Program-made: the position numbers and the translations under genes
Notes under the pieces: generated by a model
What the model saw: only the letters and a program-made list of their open reading frames with translations
Told to the model about the DNA's origin: nothing
Database searches by the model: none
Shown: positions 1-6,675 of the stretch, piece after piece
Numbering within the stretch: the first letter of the stretch is position 1
How the letters are laid out: each line of letters opens with the position of its first letter
Assembly (NCBI GenBank): GCA_034428455.1
Contig: DAOUHZ010000062.1
Coordinates: forward strand, 1 to 19,356
Direction: 5' to 3'
Source of the DNA: Bin87 sp034428455
GTDB taxonomy: Bacteria > Chloroflexota > Dehalococcoidia > Lucifugimonadales > UBA3495
DNA: 19,356 bases

Positions 1-40
1 CCGGGCAGGAATGGTGGTTGGTAACTCATTCCTTACCCGG
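1..40. repeat. Imperfect inverted repeat at the left edge, possible insertion-element end
   Basis: The left arm reads CCGGGCAGGAATG (1-13). It pairs with the right arm CATTCCTTACCCGG (27-40) with one bulge, around a 13-base loop. It lies just downstream of the point (about position 90-95) where acyl-CoA synthetase similarity stops. A stem this size could be a terminator for the minus-strand operon, but no T-run follows. It could also be a terminal structure of a mobile element that continues outside the window. No transposase is visible, so the nature of the element is undecided. Confidence 0.4.
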
Positions 41-55
41 AGTGGCCGTCCCTTT

Positions 56-1489
56 TCAACCCTGCAACGTAAAGTGGGTACGCGTGAGCACCTGCACCTT
101 ATTGACCGCCGGGTGTTCCAACAAGAAAGCCTCGACCTCGGTGGGGTCCACATTTTCGCCGCCCACCTTGAGCATATCCTTGTAGCGACCCATGAAACGG
201 ATGCTGCCATCGTCGCGCATGGTGGCGACGTCGCCGGTGTGGAACCATCCTTCGTCGTCAATTGCTTCGGCGGTGGCCTCGGGACGCTTGTAGTAGCCCT
301 GCATGACCCCGTAGCCGCGCACCAGCAACTCCCCGGCTGTTGATGGCGGCAACGTGTCGCCGGTCTCCGGGTCGATGACCTTGAACTCGTAGCCGGGTAA
401 CGGGTGGCCGCTTTCGATGCAACGGTCGTCTTCTGGCGCGTCCAAGAAGGTTCGGGTGGCGCCCACCCCAACCTCGGTCATTCCCCAGGCCGACAGCGAG
501 GGACACAGTTTATCCTGGGTGAGGCGTGCGGTTGGTTCGCTGGATGCCATGCCTACAGCCAGCAGGATGGTGCGCAGGCTGCTCCGGTCGATCCGGTCAA
601 CGTCGGGATGGTGGGTCAGGTCGAAGAAGTGGGTGTCGAACCCGTCCATGACGGTGGCGCGTTCGGACTCCAGCAAACCGAGCACTTCGCCGGCGTCGAA
701 CATGGTGGTCAGGACGACGCGCGCGCCGGTGACCCACGACATTAGCGGCCCCTCGTACAGCCCGAAGCAGTGGAACAGAGGCAGGTACATGAGGATTACG
801 TCGCGGGAGGACATGGCCATGCGGTTGGCCGCGTCGGTGATGGTGCGGATGGGGTTGTGGCAGTGCATCACGCCCTTGGGGAACCCGGTGGTTCCGGACG
901 TGTACATGAGCAGGAATGTGTCGTCCGGGCTGACGGCTGCCTCGCGGTGGGCGAGCTCGGAGGCAGGCACCTCGTCGGCGCCGGCCAGCATCGCATCCCA
1001 GTTGATCGTGCCGCCGGGGTGGTTCTCGCCCAGGACGATGACATTGCGGAGGACGGGGAAGGCTGACGGACGCAACTCGCGCGCATCACCGGCATCGATC
1101 TCCGGGGCGACCTCACGCAGCATGTCGAGGAAATCCACCGGGCCGGAGCGGTCCATCAGGATAAGTGCGGTGGAGTCGGAGTGGTTTACCAGGTATTCCA
1201 TGTCGCCGGTGCGGAACCGGGTGTTGATGGGAACGAGTACGGCCCCGATCTTGGCGATGGCTCCGAAAAGGAAGAGCCACTCTGCGCGATTGGGCATCCA
1301 TATGGACACCTTGTCACCGGGTTGAACGCCGAGGTTGATCAACGCGCGCGCGACCCGATCGACTTCGTCGCGAAACTCGTCGAACGTCCACCGCTGACCC
1401 TCGTACATGAGCGCCTCGCGCGGGCCGAACCGGCCGGCGGCATCATTGAGCAGGTCTCCTATGGTGTGCTTGGGAAACCAGTCTGGCAT
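56..1489 (-). CDS. AMP-dependent acyl-CoA synthetase, C-terminally truncated
   Basis: ANL-superfamily enzyme that activates a carboxylic acid with ATP to an acyl-adenylate and then an acyl-CoA thioester, in the cytoplasm. Visible motifs are the phosphate-binding loop YTSGTTGFPKG (about residues 196-206), WGMTE (about 335), and the hinge stretch with GWFHTGD and GRYKDMLKVGGENV. After HPAVNKVQV the sequence turns into unrelated residues and stops. The usual last 50-60 residues are therefore missing, including the PKTxSGK-type catalytic lysine. At 477 aa it is shorter than the usual 520-550. The start chosen is the ATG at 1489, nine bases after GGAGG; a TTG at 1513 would put that Shine-Dalgarno inside the gene. 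It is the last gene of a minus-strand operon behind two LLM oxidoreductases. It is probably inactive or impaired in the thioester step, so likely a pseudogene in the making. The family is certain, the substrate unknown. Confidence 0.9.
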   Translation of the reverse strand: MPDWFPKHTIGDLLNDAAGRFGPREALMYEGQRWTFDEFRDEVDRVARALINLGVQPGDKVSIWMPNRAEWLFLFGAIAKIGAVLVPINTRFRTGDMEYLVNHSDSTALILMDRSGPVDFLDMLREVAPEIDAGDARELRPSAFPVLRNVIVLGENHPGGTINWDAMLAGADEVPASELAHREAAVSPDDTFLLMYTSGTTGFPKGVMHCHNPIRTITDAANRMAMSSRDVILMYLPLFHCFGLYEGPLMSWVTGARVVLTTMFDAGEVLGLLESERATVMDGFDTHFFDLTHHPDVDRIDRSSLRTILLAVGMASSEPTARLTQDKLCPSLSAWGMTEVGVGATRTFLDAPEDDRCIESGHPLPGYEFKVIDPETGDTLPPSTAGELLVRGYGVMQGYYKRPEATAEAIDDEGWFHTGDVATMRDDGSIRFMGRYKDMLKVGGENVDPTEVEAFLLEHPAVNKVQVLTRTHFTLQG

Positions 1490-1558
1490 GAGTGGGACCC
1501 TCCGGTAGGTCAAGCCAATGTCGGTGAGCTGTGATCCAATGGATGAGGATTGCTCGCT

Positions 1559-2632
1559 CTATTGCAACGCCTTCAGCTCGGGCATCACTTCGGCGGCGAA
1601 AAGACGCATGCTGGCTTCGGCGGCATCATAGGGCATGGCGGCATAGCTGAAGGCGCCGACGTAGGTGTCGTGGCCCGTGCGGTCGCGGATCTGCAGGATC
1701 TTTTCGTAGCACTGTTCGGGCGTGCCCCAGACTTGGAGGTTGACGAAGAAGTCCACTACCTCGTCGTCGCCGTAATCGAACATCTTTTCGGCGACCTTGC
1801 CGTAGTATTCGTAGCCCTTGATGTCTTTGTGGTGGTCGGCCTTGAACTGGTAGTGGTCCATGACCGTGTGCCAGTAGCCGCCGATGTAGCGGCGAGCCAT
1901 ATCGCGGGCGTAATCCGCGTCTTCGTGGCAGAAGGTCCAGCAGGCGACGACGGGGGGCGGGGGGCCGGCGGATGCGGTTCCGTGGCTCTCCTGCCAGGCG
2001 TTGCGGTAGTTGGTCAGGTCGCTCTCGACCTCATCCCAGGGCTTCTGCGGTATTACCAGCATTCCCACGCCCAGTTGGGCCATGATGCGGCTGCTCTCGG
2101 GGGAGATGGCTGCGGCGTAGGTGCGATCCCTGAAGCTTCGGAAGGGATTCGGCCGGATCTCACGACGCGGTTGCTTGATGTACTCGCCGTCGAACTCGCA
2201 GAACCCACTTTCGAGACCGGCCAGCAGGCACTCGGCTGACTCGATGAACCTCGTGCGGGACTCATTCATGTCGACGCGGAAGCCATCGTACTCGACCTTG
2301 GCCAGGCCACGTCCTACGCCCAGGACGAACCGCCCGTCGCTAAGGTTGTCCAGCATGGAGACCTGCTCAGCGACGCGCATGGGGTCGTGCCAGGGTAGTA
2401 CGCAGACCATGCTGCCCAGCCGCATGTCGGAGGTGCGACCGGCCATGTAAGTCAGGAACTGGAGCACGTCGGGGCACATGGTGTAGTCGGTGAAATGGTG
2501 CTCCACGCCCCAGATCGATTGGAAACCCAACGGCTCAGCCAAGTCAGCCAACCGGAGTTCCTGCCGGTATACCTCGTAGTCGGTGGAGAACTTGGCCGGG
2601 TTCTGGAAAATGGTGGCGGCGCCTACGTGCAT
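1559..2632 (-). CDS. LLM-class (luciferase-like) flavin-dependent oxidoreductase
   Basis: Bacterial-luciferase-like TIM-barrel enzyme of 357 aa, predicted to use FMNH2 or F420H2 to oxygenate or reduce an organic substrate in the cytoplasm. It shows the EHHF motif (residues 44-47) after GFQSIW, the barrel segment PWHDPMRVAEQVSMLDNLS (80-98), and SDGRFVLGVGRG (98-109). All are typical of the alkanal-monooxygenase-like branch. The start is supported by an AGAGG box seven bases upstream. It begins 12 bases after the stop of the small membrane protein and precedes the acyl-CoA synthetase, so the three are almost certainly co-transcribed. An oxygenase feeding an acid to a CoA ligase would make sense, but this is inference. 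The flavin cofactor (FMN or F420) cannot be read from the motifs. Family assignment is firm; the substrate is unknown. Confidence 0.92.
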   Translation of the reverse strand: MHVGAATIFQNPAKFSTDYEVYRQELRLADLAEPLGFQSIWGVEHHFTDYTMCPDVLQFLTYMAGRTSDMRLGSMVCVLPWHDPMRVAEQVSMLDNLSDGRFVLGVGRGLAKVEYDGFRVDMNESRTRFIESAECLLAGLESGFCEFDGEYIKQPRREIRPNPFRSFRDRTYAAAISPESSRIMAQLGVGMLVIPQKPWDEVESDLTNYRNAWQESHGTASAGPPPPVVACWTFCHEDADYARDMARRYIGGYWHTVMDHYQFKADHHKDIKGYEYYGKVAEKMFDYGDDEVVDFFVNLQVWGTPEQCYEKILQIRDRTGHDTYVGAFSYAAMPYDAAEASMRLFAAEVMPELKALQ

Positions 2633-2644
2633 GATGGCCTCTTT

Positions 2645-3043
2645 TCAACTGTCGTTGCCTTCGTTCTCCGCTTCTTGATCAGCCAGGAGCGCACTGGGAT
2701 CCATACCCAGTTCCTCCATCCTGGCCAGGATTTCGGCGCGTCCCTCTTTGCGCCCCTCCCGGCGTCCTTCCCGCCGTCCTTGTTCCAGCAATCGTTGTTT
2801 CTGTGGCTCCAGGAGATGTCGGTTCAGAAATTCTGCCAGTACCATGATTCCCCCTGCCAATTCGCCGGCCACCTTGAACAGCGCTGTCCACACGCCGTAG
2901 GCAATACCGAGGCTGATCAGTCCGATCATCGCCGTTGTGAGCCGGTCCGGATTGTCAGATATGTTGAAACTATACCAAAATATCGCGGCGTAAATGGCCG
3001 CCGCGACTATGGTTTTCAGCAGGTTAGCAAAGAGTCGTTTCAC
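2645..3043 (-). CDS. Small two-helix membrane protein with a basic/acidic repeat tail
   Basis: Not a recognised family. The 132-aa protein has two hydrophobic segments (about residues 8-27 and 38-66) with a short polar linker, consistent with a membrane hairpin. A highly charged, probably helical or coiled-coil C-terminus follows, containing an RREG/RKEG repeat (about 91-101) and ending in an acidic tail. The start is GTG at 3043, overlapping the TGA of the upstream LLM gene as GTGA; such overlaps usually mean translational coupling. It sits between two LLM oxidoreductases in one operon. It could anchor or scaffold them at the membrane, or be an unrelated passenger. Tails of the REG-repeat type occur in various uncharacterised bacterial proteins, so the repeat gives no function. 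Confidence 0.75.
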   Translation of the reverse strand: MKRLFANLLKTIVAAAIYAAIFWYSFNISDNPDRLTTAMIGLISLGIAYGVWTALFKVAGELAGGIMVLAEFLNRHLLEPQKQRLLEQGRREGRREGRKEGRAEILARMEELGMDPSALLADQEAENEGNDS

Positions 3044-4098
3044 AGAATCGGCCGCACCTTATCGGGCGCGCAGGCGTTCATGACAGCCTGGGTGGATGAG
3101 ATTTCCGGGCGGGCGGCGATGACGCGAACCAGGGCGACATCTAGGCCCTCGGCCAGCTTGGCGAATGCGGCGGCGGCTCCGTCAGGCTTGCCGTAGTAGC
3201 CTACGGCCAGGAGGGCGTCAGACGGGTAAGCGTCGGCAACCTCGTCCATGTCCCCTCCGCGCGAACGGATGGCGTCGGCGCCGGCCAGTTCCTCGGTGTA
3301 TCCCATGCGCTCGAAGTGGGCGCGGTAGCCGAACTGCCGCTCTCGCTCCGTGGGAACCGCAGCGCCCAGCGGGTAGCCGAGGCAGTTCTTGGCAAAGGCC
3401 CGGCGGGCGACGTCCTCGTCCTCGTCGACGCAGATGCGGATGTATTCGACGACCTTGCACTCAGCAGGGTCACGGCCGACGCGCTCCGCGCCCTCGGCGA
3501 TGCGCTCACGGCTCCAGGCGATCTGCGCGGGAGTGCACCAGTTCAGGCACACGCCGTCGGCGATTTCGCCGGCCAGCCGCAGCATCTCGGGGCCCAGCGT
3601 GCCCAGATAGACGGGCGTGTTCGGCGCCGGGCGGATGGCGAGGCGGATGTTGTTATAGTTGATGTGCTCCCCCTGGTATGAGACACGCTCGCCGCGGACC
3701 AGGCCACGAACGGTGGTCAGGTAGTCGCGCATGAGGTTCAGAGCGGAAACGCGAGGGAAACCCAGGTCGCGGCGGTTCGCAGGACGGTACGCGCTGCCCG
3801 CGCCGATGCCCATGATGAACTTGCCGCCCGTCTGCTGGCTGATGGTGCCTCCGGACATGGCGAAACCCACCGGCGTGCGGTACATCACCGGCGACACGCC
3901 GATGCCGGTGGTAAGGCCGCCCTCGACGACTTCGCAACTGGCCTGCCAGCGCCGGGCGCAAACCTGGAATGAGTCGGTGCCGATGTTCTCGGGTGTCCAG
4001 ATGCTCTCGTAACCCAACTCGGCCGCCTCGCGGGCCAAGTTAGCCTGGTCGTCCCAGTTCATTCCCAGAGTGTGGTCCAGTCCGACGCCGATTTCCAT
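3040..4098 (-). CDS. LLM-class F420-type flavin-dependent oxidoreductase
   Basis: Luciferase-like TIM-barrel protein of 352 aa, closer to the F420-dependent, methylene-tetrahydromethanopterin reductase-like branch than its neighbour at 1559-2632. Supporting segments are MEIGVGLDHTL at the N-terminus, LGYESIWTPEN (28-38), GGKFIMGIGAG (91-101), and TPVYLGTLGPEMLRLAGEIADG (from 161). The start at 4098 has GGAGG seven bases upstream and matches where such proteins begin. The open frame runs on to 4170, but that extension carries no family sequence and crosses the likely promoter. It is the first gene of the operon and overlaps the next gene by four bases. Its substrate is unknown; a role in catabolism of recalcitrant carbon with the downstream LLM enzyme is inference. 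Confidence 0.92.
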   Translation of the reverse strand: MEIGVGLDHTLGMNWDDQANLAREAAELGYESIWTPENIGTDSFQVCARRWQASCEVVEGGLTTGIGVSPVMYRTPVGFAMSGGTISQQTGGKFIMGIGAGSAYRPANRRDLGFPRVSALNLMRDYLTTVRGLVRGERVSYQGEHINYNNIRLAIRPAPNTPVYLGTLGPEMLRLAGEIADGVCLNWCTPAQIAWSRERIAEGAERVGRDPAECKVVEYIRICVDEDEDVARRAFAKNCLGYPLGAAVPTERERQFGYRAHFERMGYTEELAGADAIRSRGGDMDEVADAYPSDALLAVGYYGKPDGAAAAFAKLAEGLDVALVRVIAARPEISSTQAVMNACAPDKVRPIL

Positions 4099-4136
4099 TC
4101 CGTTGCCTCCATTGCCAAAAGTCGCAGATGCCCCGG

Positions 4137-4163
4137 ATTGTAACACGCAGGTTTGCCAGGCAA
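4137..4163 (-). promoter_or_regulatory. Extended -10 promoter with adjacent palindrome for the LLM operon
   Basis: Read on the minus strand, TGTTACAAT (4145-4137) is an extended -10 box, TG-N-TACAAT. Just upstream lies the perfect palindrome TTGCC-N-GGCAA (4153-4163), a plausible operator overlapping the -35 region. Transcription would begin near 4130, giving a leader of about 30 bases before the LLM start at 4098. This supports that start over the upstream extension. Sequence-only prediction. Confidence 0.45.
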
Positions 4164-4174
4164 TGGTCAAGCTC

Positions 4175-4453
4175 TCAATTGACTAACGGCGTGATGCCAT
4201 TGGTGTCCATCAACGTCCTGGCAACTTCAAGGTCGTACATTCGCTGCAGGTTGAGCCAATACTCTGGGGACGTACCCAGCGCCGTTCCGATGCGCAACGC
4301 GGAGTCTGCGGTTATGGACCGCTTTCCGTGAACGATCTCGTTGATCCTTCGGGGGGAAACGCCAATCGCCTTTGCCAATCGATATTGGCTAATGGCCAGT
4401 TCCTCCAATATCTCGGTGAGATGCTCTCCTGGGTGGATCAAAGCGCTCGACAA
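4175..4453 (-). CDS. higA: HigA-family antitoxin (helix-turn-helix)
   Basis: Antitoxin that binds HigB and represses the operon. The 92-aa protein carries the hallmark IHPGEHLTEILEEL, then an XRE-type helix-turn-helix with SQYRLAKAIGVSPRRINEIVHGKR, then SPEYWLNLQ followed by YDLEVAR. All are typical of the HigA/VapI group. The start is read as TTG at 4453, because AGGAGG lies six bases upstream in the 11-base gap after the toxin stop and because family members begin a few residues before HPGE. The open frame extends further upstream but would overlap the toxin gene in another frame. Toxin-first gene order is normal for higBA. The protein probably autoregulates the locus together with HigB. 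Confidence 0.92.
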   Translation of the reverse strand: MSSALIHPGEHLTEILEELAISQYRLAKAIGVSPRRINEIVHGKRSITADSALRIGTALGTSPEYWLNLQRMYDLEVARTLMDTNGITPLVN

Positions 4454-4464
4454 GGTTTTCCTCC

Positions 4465-4743
4465 TCAGTGGTAATCGGTGATCTCGATGTCCATGGCTCC
4501 CTGTTCCGTCCAAACAAAACAAATTCGCCATTGGTCGTTGATGCGAATGCTGTACGAACCGGCACGGTCACCACGAAGGCGTTCCAAGTGATGCGACGGC
4601 GGCACTCGCAGATCGGTTAGCCGTACCGCCGCTACGACCCTTTGCAACCTCATCCTGGCCCGCTGTTGTATGTCGTGAGGCAGATGCCGCGCGGTTATGC
4701 CGTTGAACACATTCTCGGCTTCGTCGTTGGCGAATCGCGGCAT
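4465..4743 (-). CDS. higB: HigB-family RelE-fold toxin
   Basis: RelE-superfamily mRNA interferase that cleaves mRNA on the ribosome. The 92-aa protein has the expected order: FANDEAENVFNG at the N-terminus, PHDIQQRARMRL, the LRVPPSHHLERLRGDRAG stretch, and SIRINDQWRICFVW with a terminal DIEITDYH. This is a complete toxin, with no truncation or lost key segment. The start is the ATG at 4743; the long open frame continuing upstream to 5148 has no family sequence and runs into the divergent MFS gene. A further ATG seven bases upstream is in the wrong frame. It is followed 11 bases later by HigA. Confidence 0.9.
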   Translation of the reverse strand: MPRFANDEAENVFNGITARHLPHDIQQRARMRLQRVVAAVRLTDLRVPPSHHLERLRGDRAGSYSIRINDQWRICFVWTEQGAMDIEITDYH

Positions 4744-4751
4744 AGCACATG

Positions 4752-4774
4752 GTAACGTCTCACAATAGTAACGT
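4752..4774 (-). promoter_or_regulatory. Paired direct repeat upstream of higBA, possible operator
   Basis: The seven-base sequence GTAACGT occurs twice (4752-4758 and 4768-4774), 16 bp centre to centre, immediately before the toxin start at 4743. Short repeated sites just upstream of a TA operon often bind the antitoxin helix-turn-helix protein. The site is called by position and repetition only. Confidence 0.3.
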
Positions 4775-4841
4775 GCAACGCTATTAGTAATTCGCCGGGC
4801 AGCAATCGCGGGGTGAGCCAAGGGGTTCCGGCAGGGAATCG

Positions 4842-4868
4842 CCGGCGCGGTGCTATAATCGGCGCCGG
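4842..4868 (+). promoter_or_regulatory. Extended -10 promoter inside an inverted repeat, for the MFS gene
   Basis: TGCTATAAT (4851-4859) is a perfect TG-N-TATAAT extended -10 element. It is bracketed by an exact inverted repeat, CCGGCGC (4842-4848) and GCGCCGG (4862-4868), with a 13-base interval. A repressor dimer on this dyad would cover the -10 box and the start site near 4866. That arrangement is common for TetR- or MarR-controlled efflux genes. No regulator gene lies beside it. GGGAGG (4876-4881) is the ribosome binding site. Confidence 0.5.
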
Positions 4869-4891
4869 TTTGCGAGGGAGGCTCCAGAGAC

Positions 4892-6154
4892 TTGGCCACA
4901 TTCCTGGGTGCCCGCGCGAGCGAGACCTTCGGCTCGTTCCGGCGGCGCGACTTTTCGCTGGTGTGGGTATCCGCCAACATCGCCATGGCCGGCCGGCAGA
5001 TGGAGATCATCGCGGTGCTCTGGCTGGTGCTTGAGTTGACGGGTGATGCGCTGTTAGTCGGACTGGCCGGCGGATCGGCTCTGGGTCTGGCGTTCCTTTC
5101 GGTCTTCGCGGGCGCGGTGGTGGACCGGATGCCGCGCCGGTTGCTCATGGCAGCGGGTCACTTCATCGCGGCGGCATTGGCGTTCCTGCTGATGGCGCTG
5201 CTGCTGGCGGATGCGCTCGAGGTCTGGATGATCTTCGTGATCATCCTGGGCGGCGGCGCGTTTCGGACTATTGAGCTGCCGGTGACCAACGCCCTGCTGA
5301 TCGACACGGTACCGCGAGACCGTCTAACCAACGCCGTTGCCATGCTGGGTTTAGGACAGAACCTGACGCAGTTTGTCGGGCCGATTGTCGGCGGTTTCCT
5401 CTACACGCCACTGACCCCAGCGGGATTGTTCGGATTCATCGGCGTGCTATATGTAGTCGGAGCACTGTTGGCCCTGATGGTTCGGACGCGCAACGAAACC
5501 GCAGGCAACACCACGCCAAAGCAGATCATCATCGGCGTGGCCGAGGGTCTGCGTCACGTCTGGCAGCGCAAGGAACTGTTCATGGCGCTGCTGATCGCCG
5601 CCATGTACAACGTGACGGGCTTCCCGTTCACGACGGCGTTGATGCCCATCTTCGCCAAGGAAACCCTGCAAGGCGGGCCGGAGGTGCTGGGCCTGCTCAA
5701 CGGGGCCATGGGCGCGGGCGCGGTGATCGGCGCTCTGGTGGTGGCCGGCATCAGCAATTTGCGGAGGCAGGGATGGTGGCTGGTGTGGGCGGTGAACGGC
5801 GGTTGGCACGGGTCCATGATCCTGTTCGCCGTCGCCGTTCTGACGCTGCCGGGGCTGCTGCCCTTTGGGGCCGTGCTGGTGGTGGCCCTGGCGATCAAGG
5901 TGCTCACCGGCATTGGCCGTTCGGTGTCGCTGGTGCTGGTGATGACGGTGCTGATGGGTAACTCCGATCCGGAGTTTCGAGGCCGCATGGGCGGGATGCG
6001 CGTGCTAGCCATTCAAGCGCACTTCCCAGCCAGCGCGCTGAACGGGTGGATGGTGACTCAAATCGGCGCGCCGCTGACGGCGCTGTACCTGGGGGTCGCG
6101 GGCTCGGTGGCCGTGTTCCTGTGCCTGCTGTCCCGGCGGCTGCGGGAGGCGTGA
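4892..6154 (+). CDS. MFS transporter, DHA3/EntS-like exporter
   Basis: Inner-membrane major facilitator of 420 aa with about 12 hydrophobic segments, presumed proton-driven efflux of a small molecule. It has the signature loop between helices 2 and 3, FAGAVVDRMPRRLLM (72-86), and the mid-membrane stretch NALLIDTVPRDRLTNAVAM seen in the MFS_3/enterobactin-exporter-like group. Length is normal and the gene is intact. The start is TTG at 4892 after GGGAGG; there is no in-frame ATG near enough. The gene stands alone on the plus strand, divergent from higBA and convergent with the next gene, whose stop lies four bases away. Substrate unknown. Confidence 0.88.
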   Translation: MATFLGARASETFGSFRRRDFSLVWVSANIAMAGRQMEIIAVLWLVLELTGDALLVGLAGGSALGLAFLSVFAGAVVDRMPRRLLMAAGHFIAAALAFLLMALLLADALEVWMIFVIILGGGAFRTIELPVTNALLIDTVPRDRLTNAVAMLGLGQNLTQFVGPIVGGFLYTPLTPAGLFGFIGVLYVVGALLALMVRTRNETAGNTTPKQIIIGVAEGLRHVWQRKELFMALLIAAMYNVTGFPFTTALMPIFAKETLQGGPEVLGLLNGAMGAGAVIGALVVAGISNLRRQGWWLVWAVNGGWHGSMILFAVAVLTLPGLLPFGAVLVVALAIKVLTGIGRSVSLVLVMTVLMGNSDPEFRGRMGGMRVLAIQAHFPASALNGWMVTQIGAPLTALYLGVAGSVAVFLCLLSRRLREA

Positions 6155-6158
6155 GGGT

Positions 6159-6503
6159 TTATTGGCGGAGTACCCACGAGCGCCGGATGATGCCACGCAA
6201 TTTCGCCAGGTCCTCCGTGGCTGATGCGCCAAGTCTTGCCTCCCGCTCTTCCAAAGATTCGCGGTACTCCGACAACGATGTCAGCAAGTCCTGAACCGCT
6301 TCTTCAACCGACGCGCCTTCACCGTATTCCTCAACCGTAAGGTGATGAGAGACAGCAAGCACCTCTTCCCCGGAAGCCTGAATCTCCACCACGAGGTCTG
6401 CGGTCAACTCCCAATCATAATCCCACGAGCAATCGGATGGAATGACGTGCAACCCTTTGCCCGGATCAGGACGGTCGGCATAAAGGTTGGATGGTTCAGC
6501 CAT
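6159..6503 (-). CDS. Small acidic protein, HicB-like antitoxin fold (tentative)
   Basis: A 114-aa acidic protein. The middle part, DLVVEIQASGEEVLAVSHHLTVEEYGEG, followed by ASVEEAVQDLLTSLSEYRESLEER, looks like the strand-strand-helix pattern of HicB-type antitoxin or half-RNase H proteins, where ..GxGxS.EEA...L...L..Y is typical. A helical tail of about 35 residues follows. The start is the ATG at 6503 with GGAGG five bases upstream; the open frame extends upstream to 6572 without support. No HicA-like toxin is adjacent: the 172 bases upstream hold no convincing gene, and downstream lies the convergent MFS gene. It could be an orphan antitoxin or an unrelated small protein. The gene itself is likely; the family call is tentative. 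Confidence 0.72.
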   Translation of the reverse strand: MAEPSNLYADRPDPGKGLHVIPSDCSWDYDWELTADLVVEIQASGEEVLAVSHHLTVEEYGEGASVEEAVQDLLTSLSEYRESLEEREARLGASATEDLAKLRGIIRRSWVLRQ

Positions 6504-6593
6504 GTGTCCTCCATGATTTGCTTGGCTATGGTGCCCGGGTTTCCAATGGCACGGCATTACAGCACCTCGCAATGCGCCGGTTCCTTTGCGTCG

Positions 6594-6614
6594 ATGGACA
6601 GGATGAACGGGATG
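6594..6614. repeat. Single arm of a dispersed CAGGATGAA repeat
   Basis: The stretch ATGGACAGGATGAACGGGATG shares the core CAGGATGAA-N-GGGAT with the right arm of the 60-bp palindrome at 12679-12738. It lies in the 172-base gap between two minus-strand genes (6504-6675), which otherwise holds nothing I can identify. It is probably a decayed copy of the same dispersed element. Confidence 0.4.
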
Positions 6615-6675
6615 ATTGCATCAGAGTTCTTGTAGCGTGCCGTCGGCTTGGACAACCAGGGAATCCAGATTGCCG

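Noticed and set aside
4099..4170. N-terminal extension of the first LLM oxidoreductase
   Set aside because: The added 24 residues have no family similarity, the extended -10 box lies inside them, and a good ribosome binding site precedes 4098.
6504..6675. Possible small HicA toxin gene upstream of the HicB-like gene
   Set aside because: All three minus-strand frames lack a HicA-like pattern; one short open stretch ends in QADGTLQEL but is too short and has no start signal.
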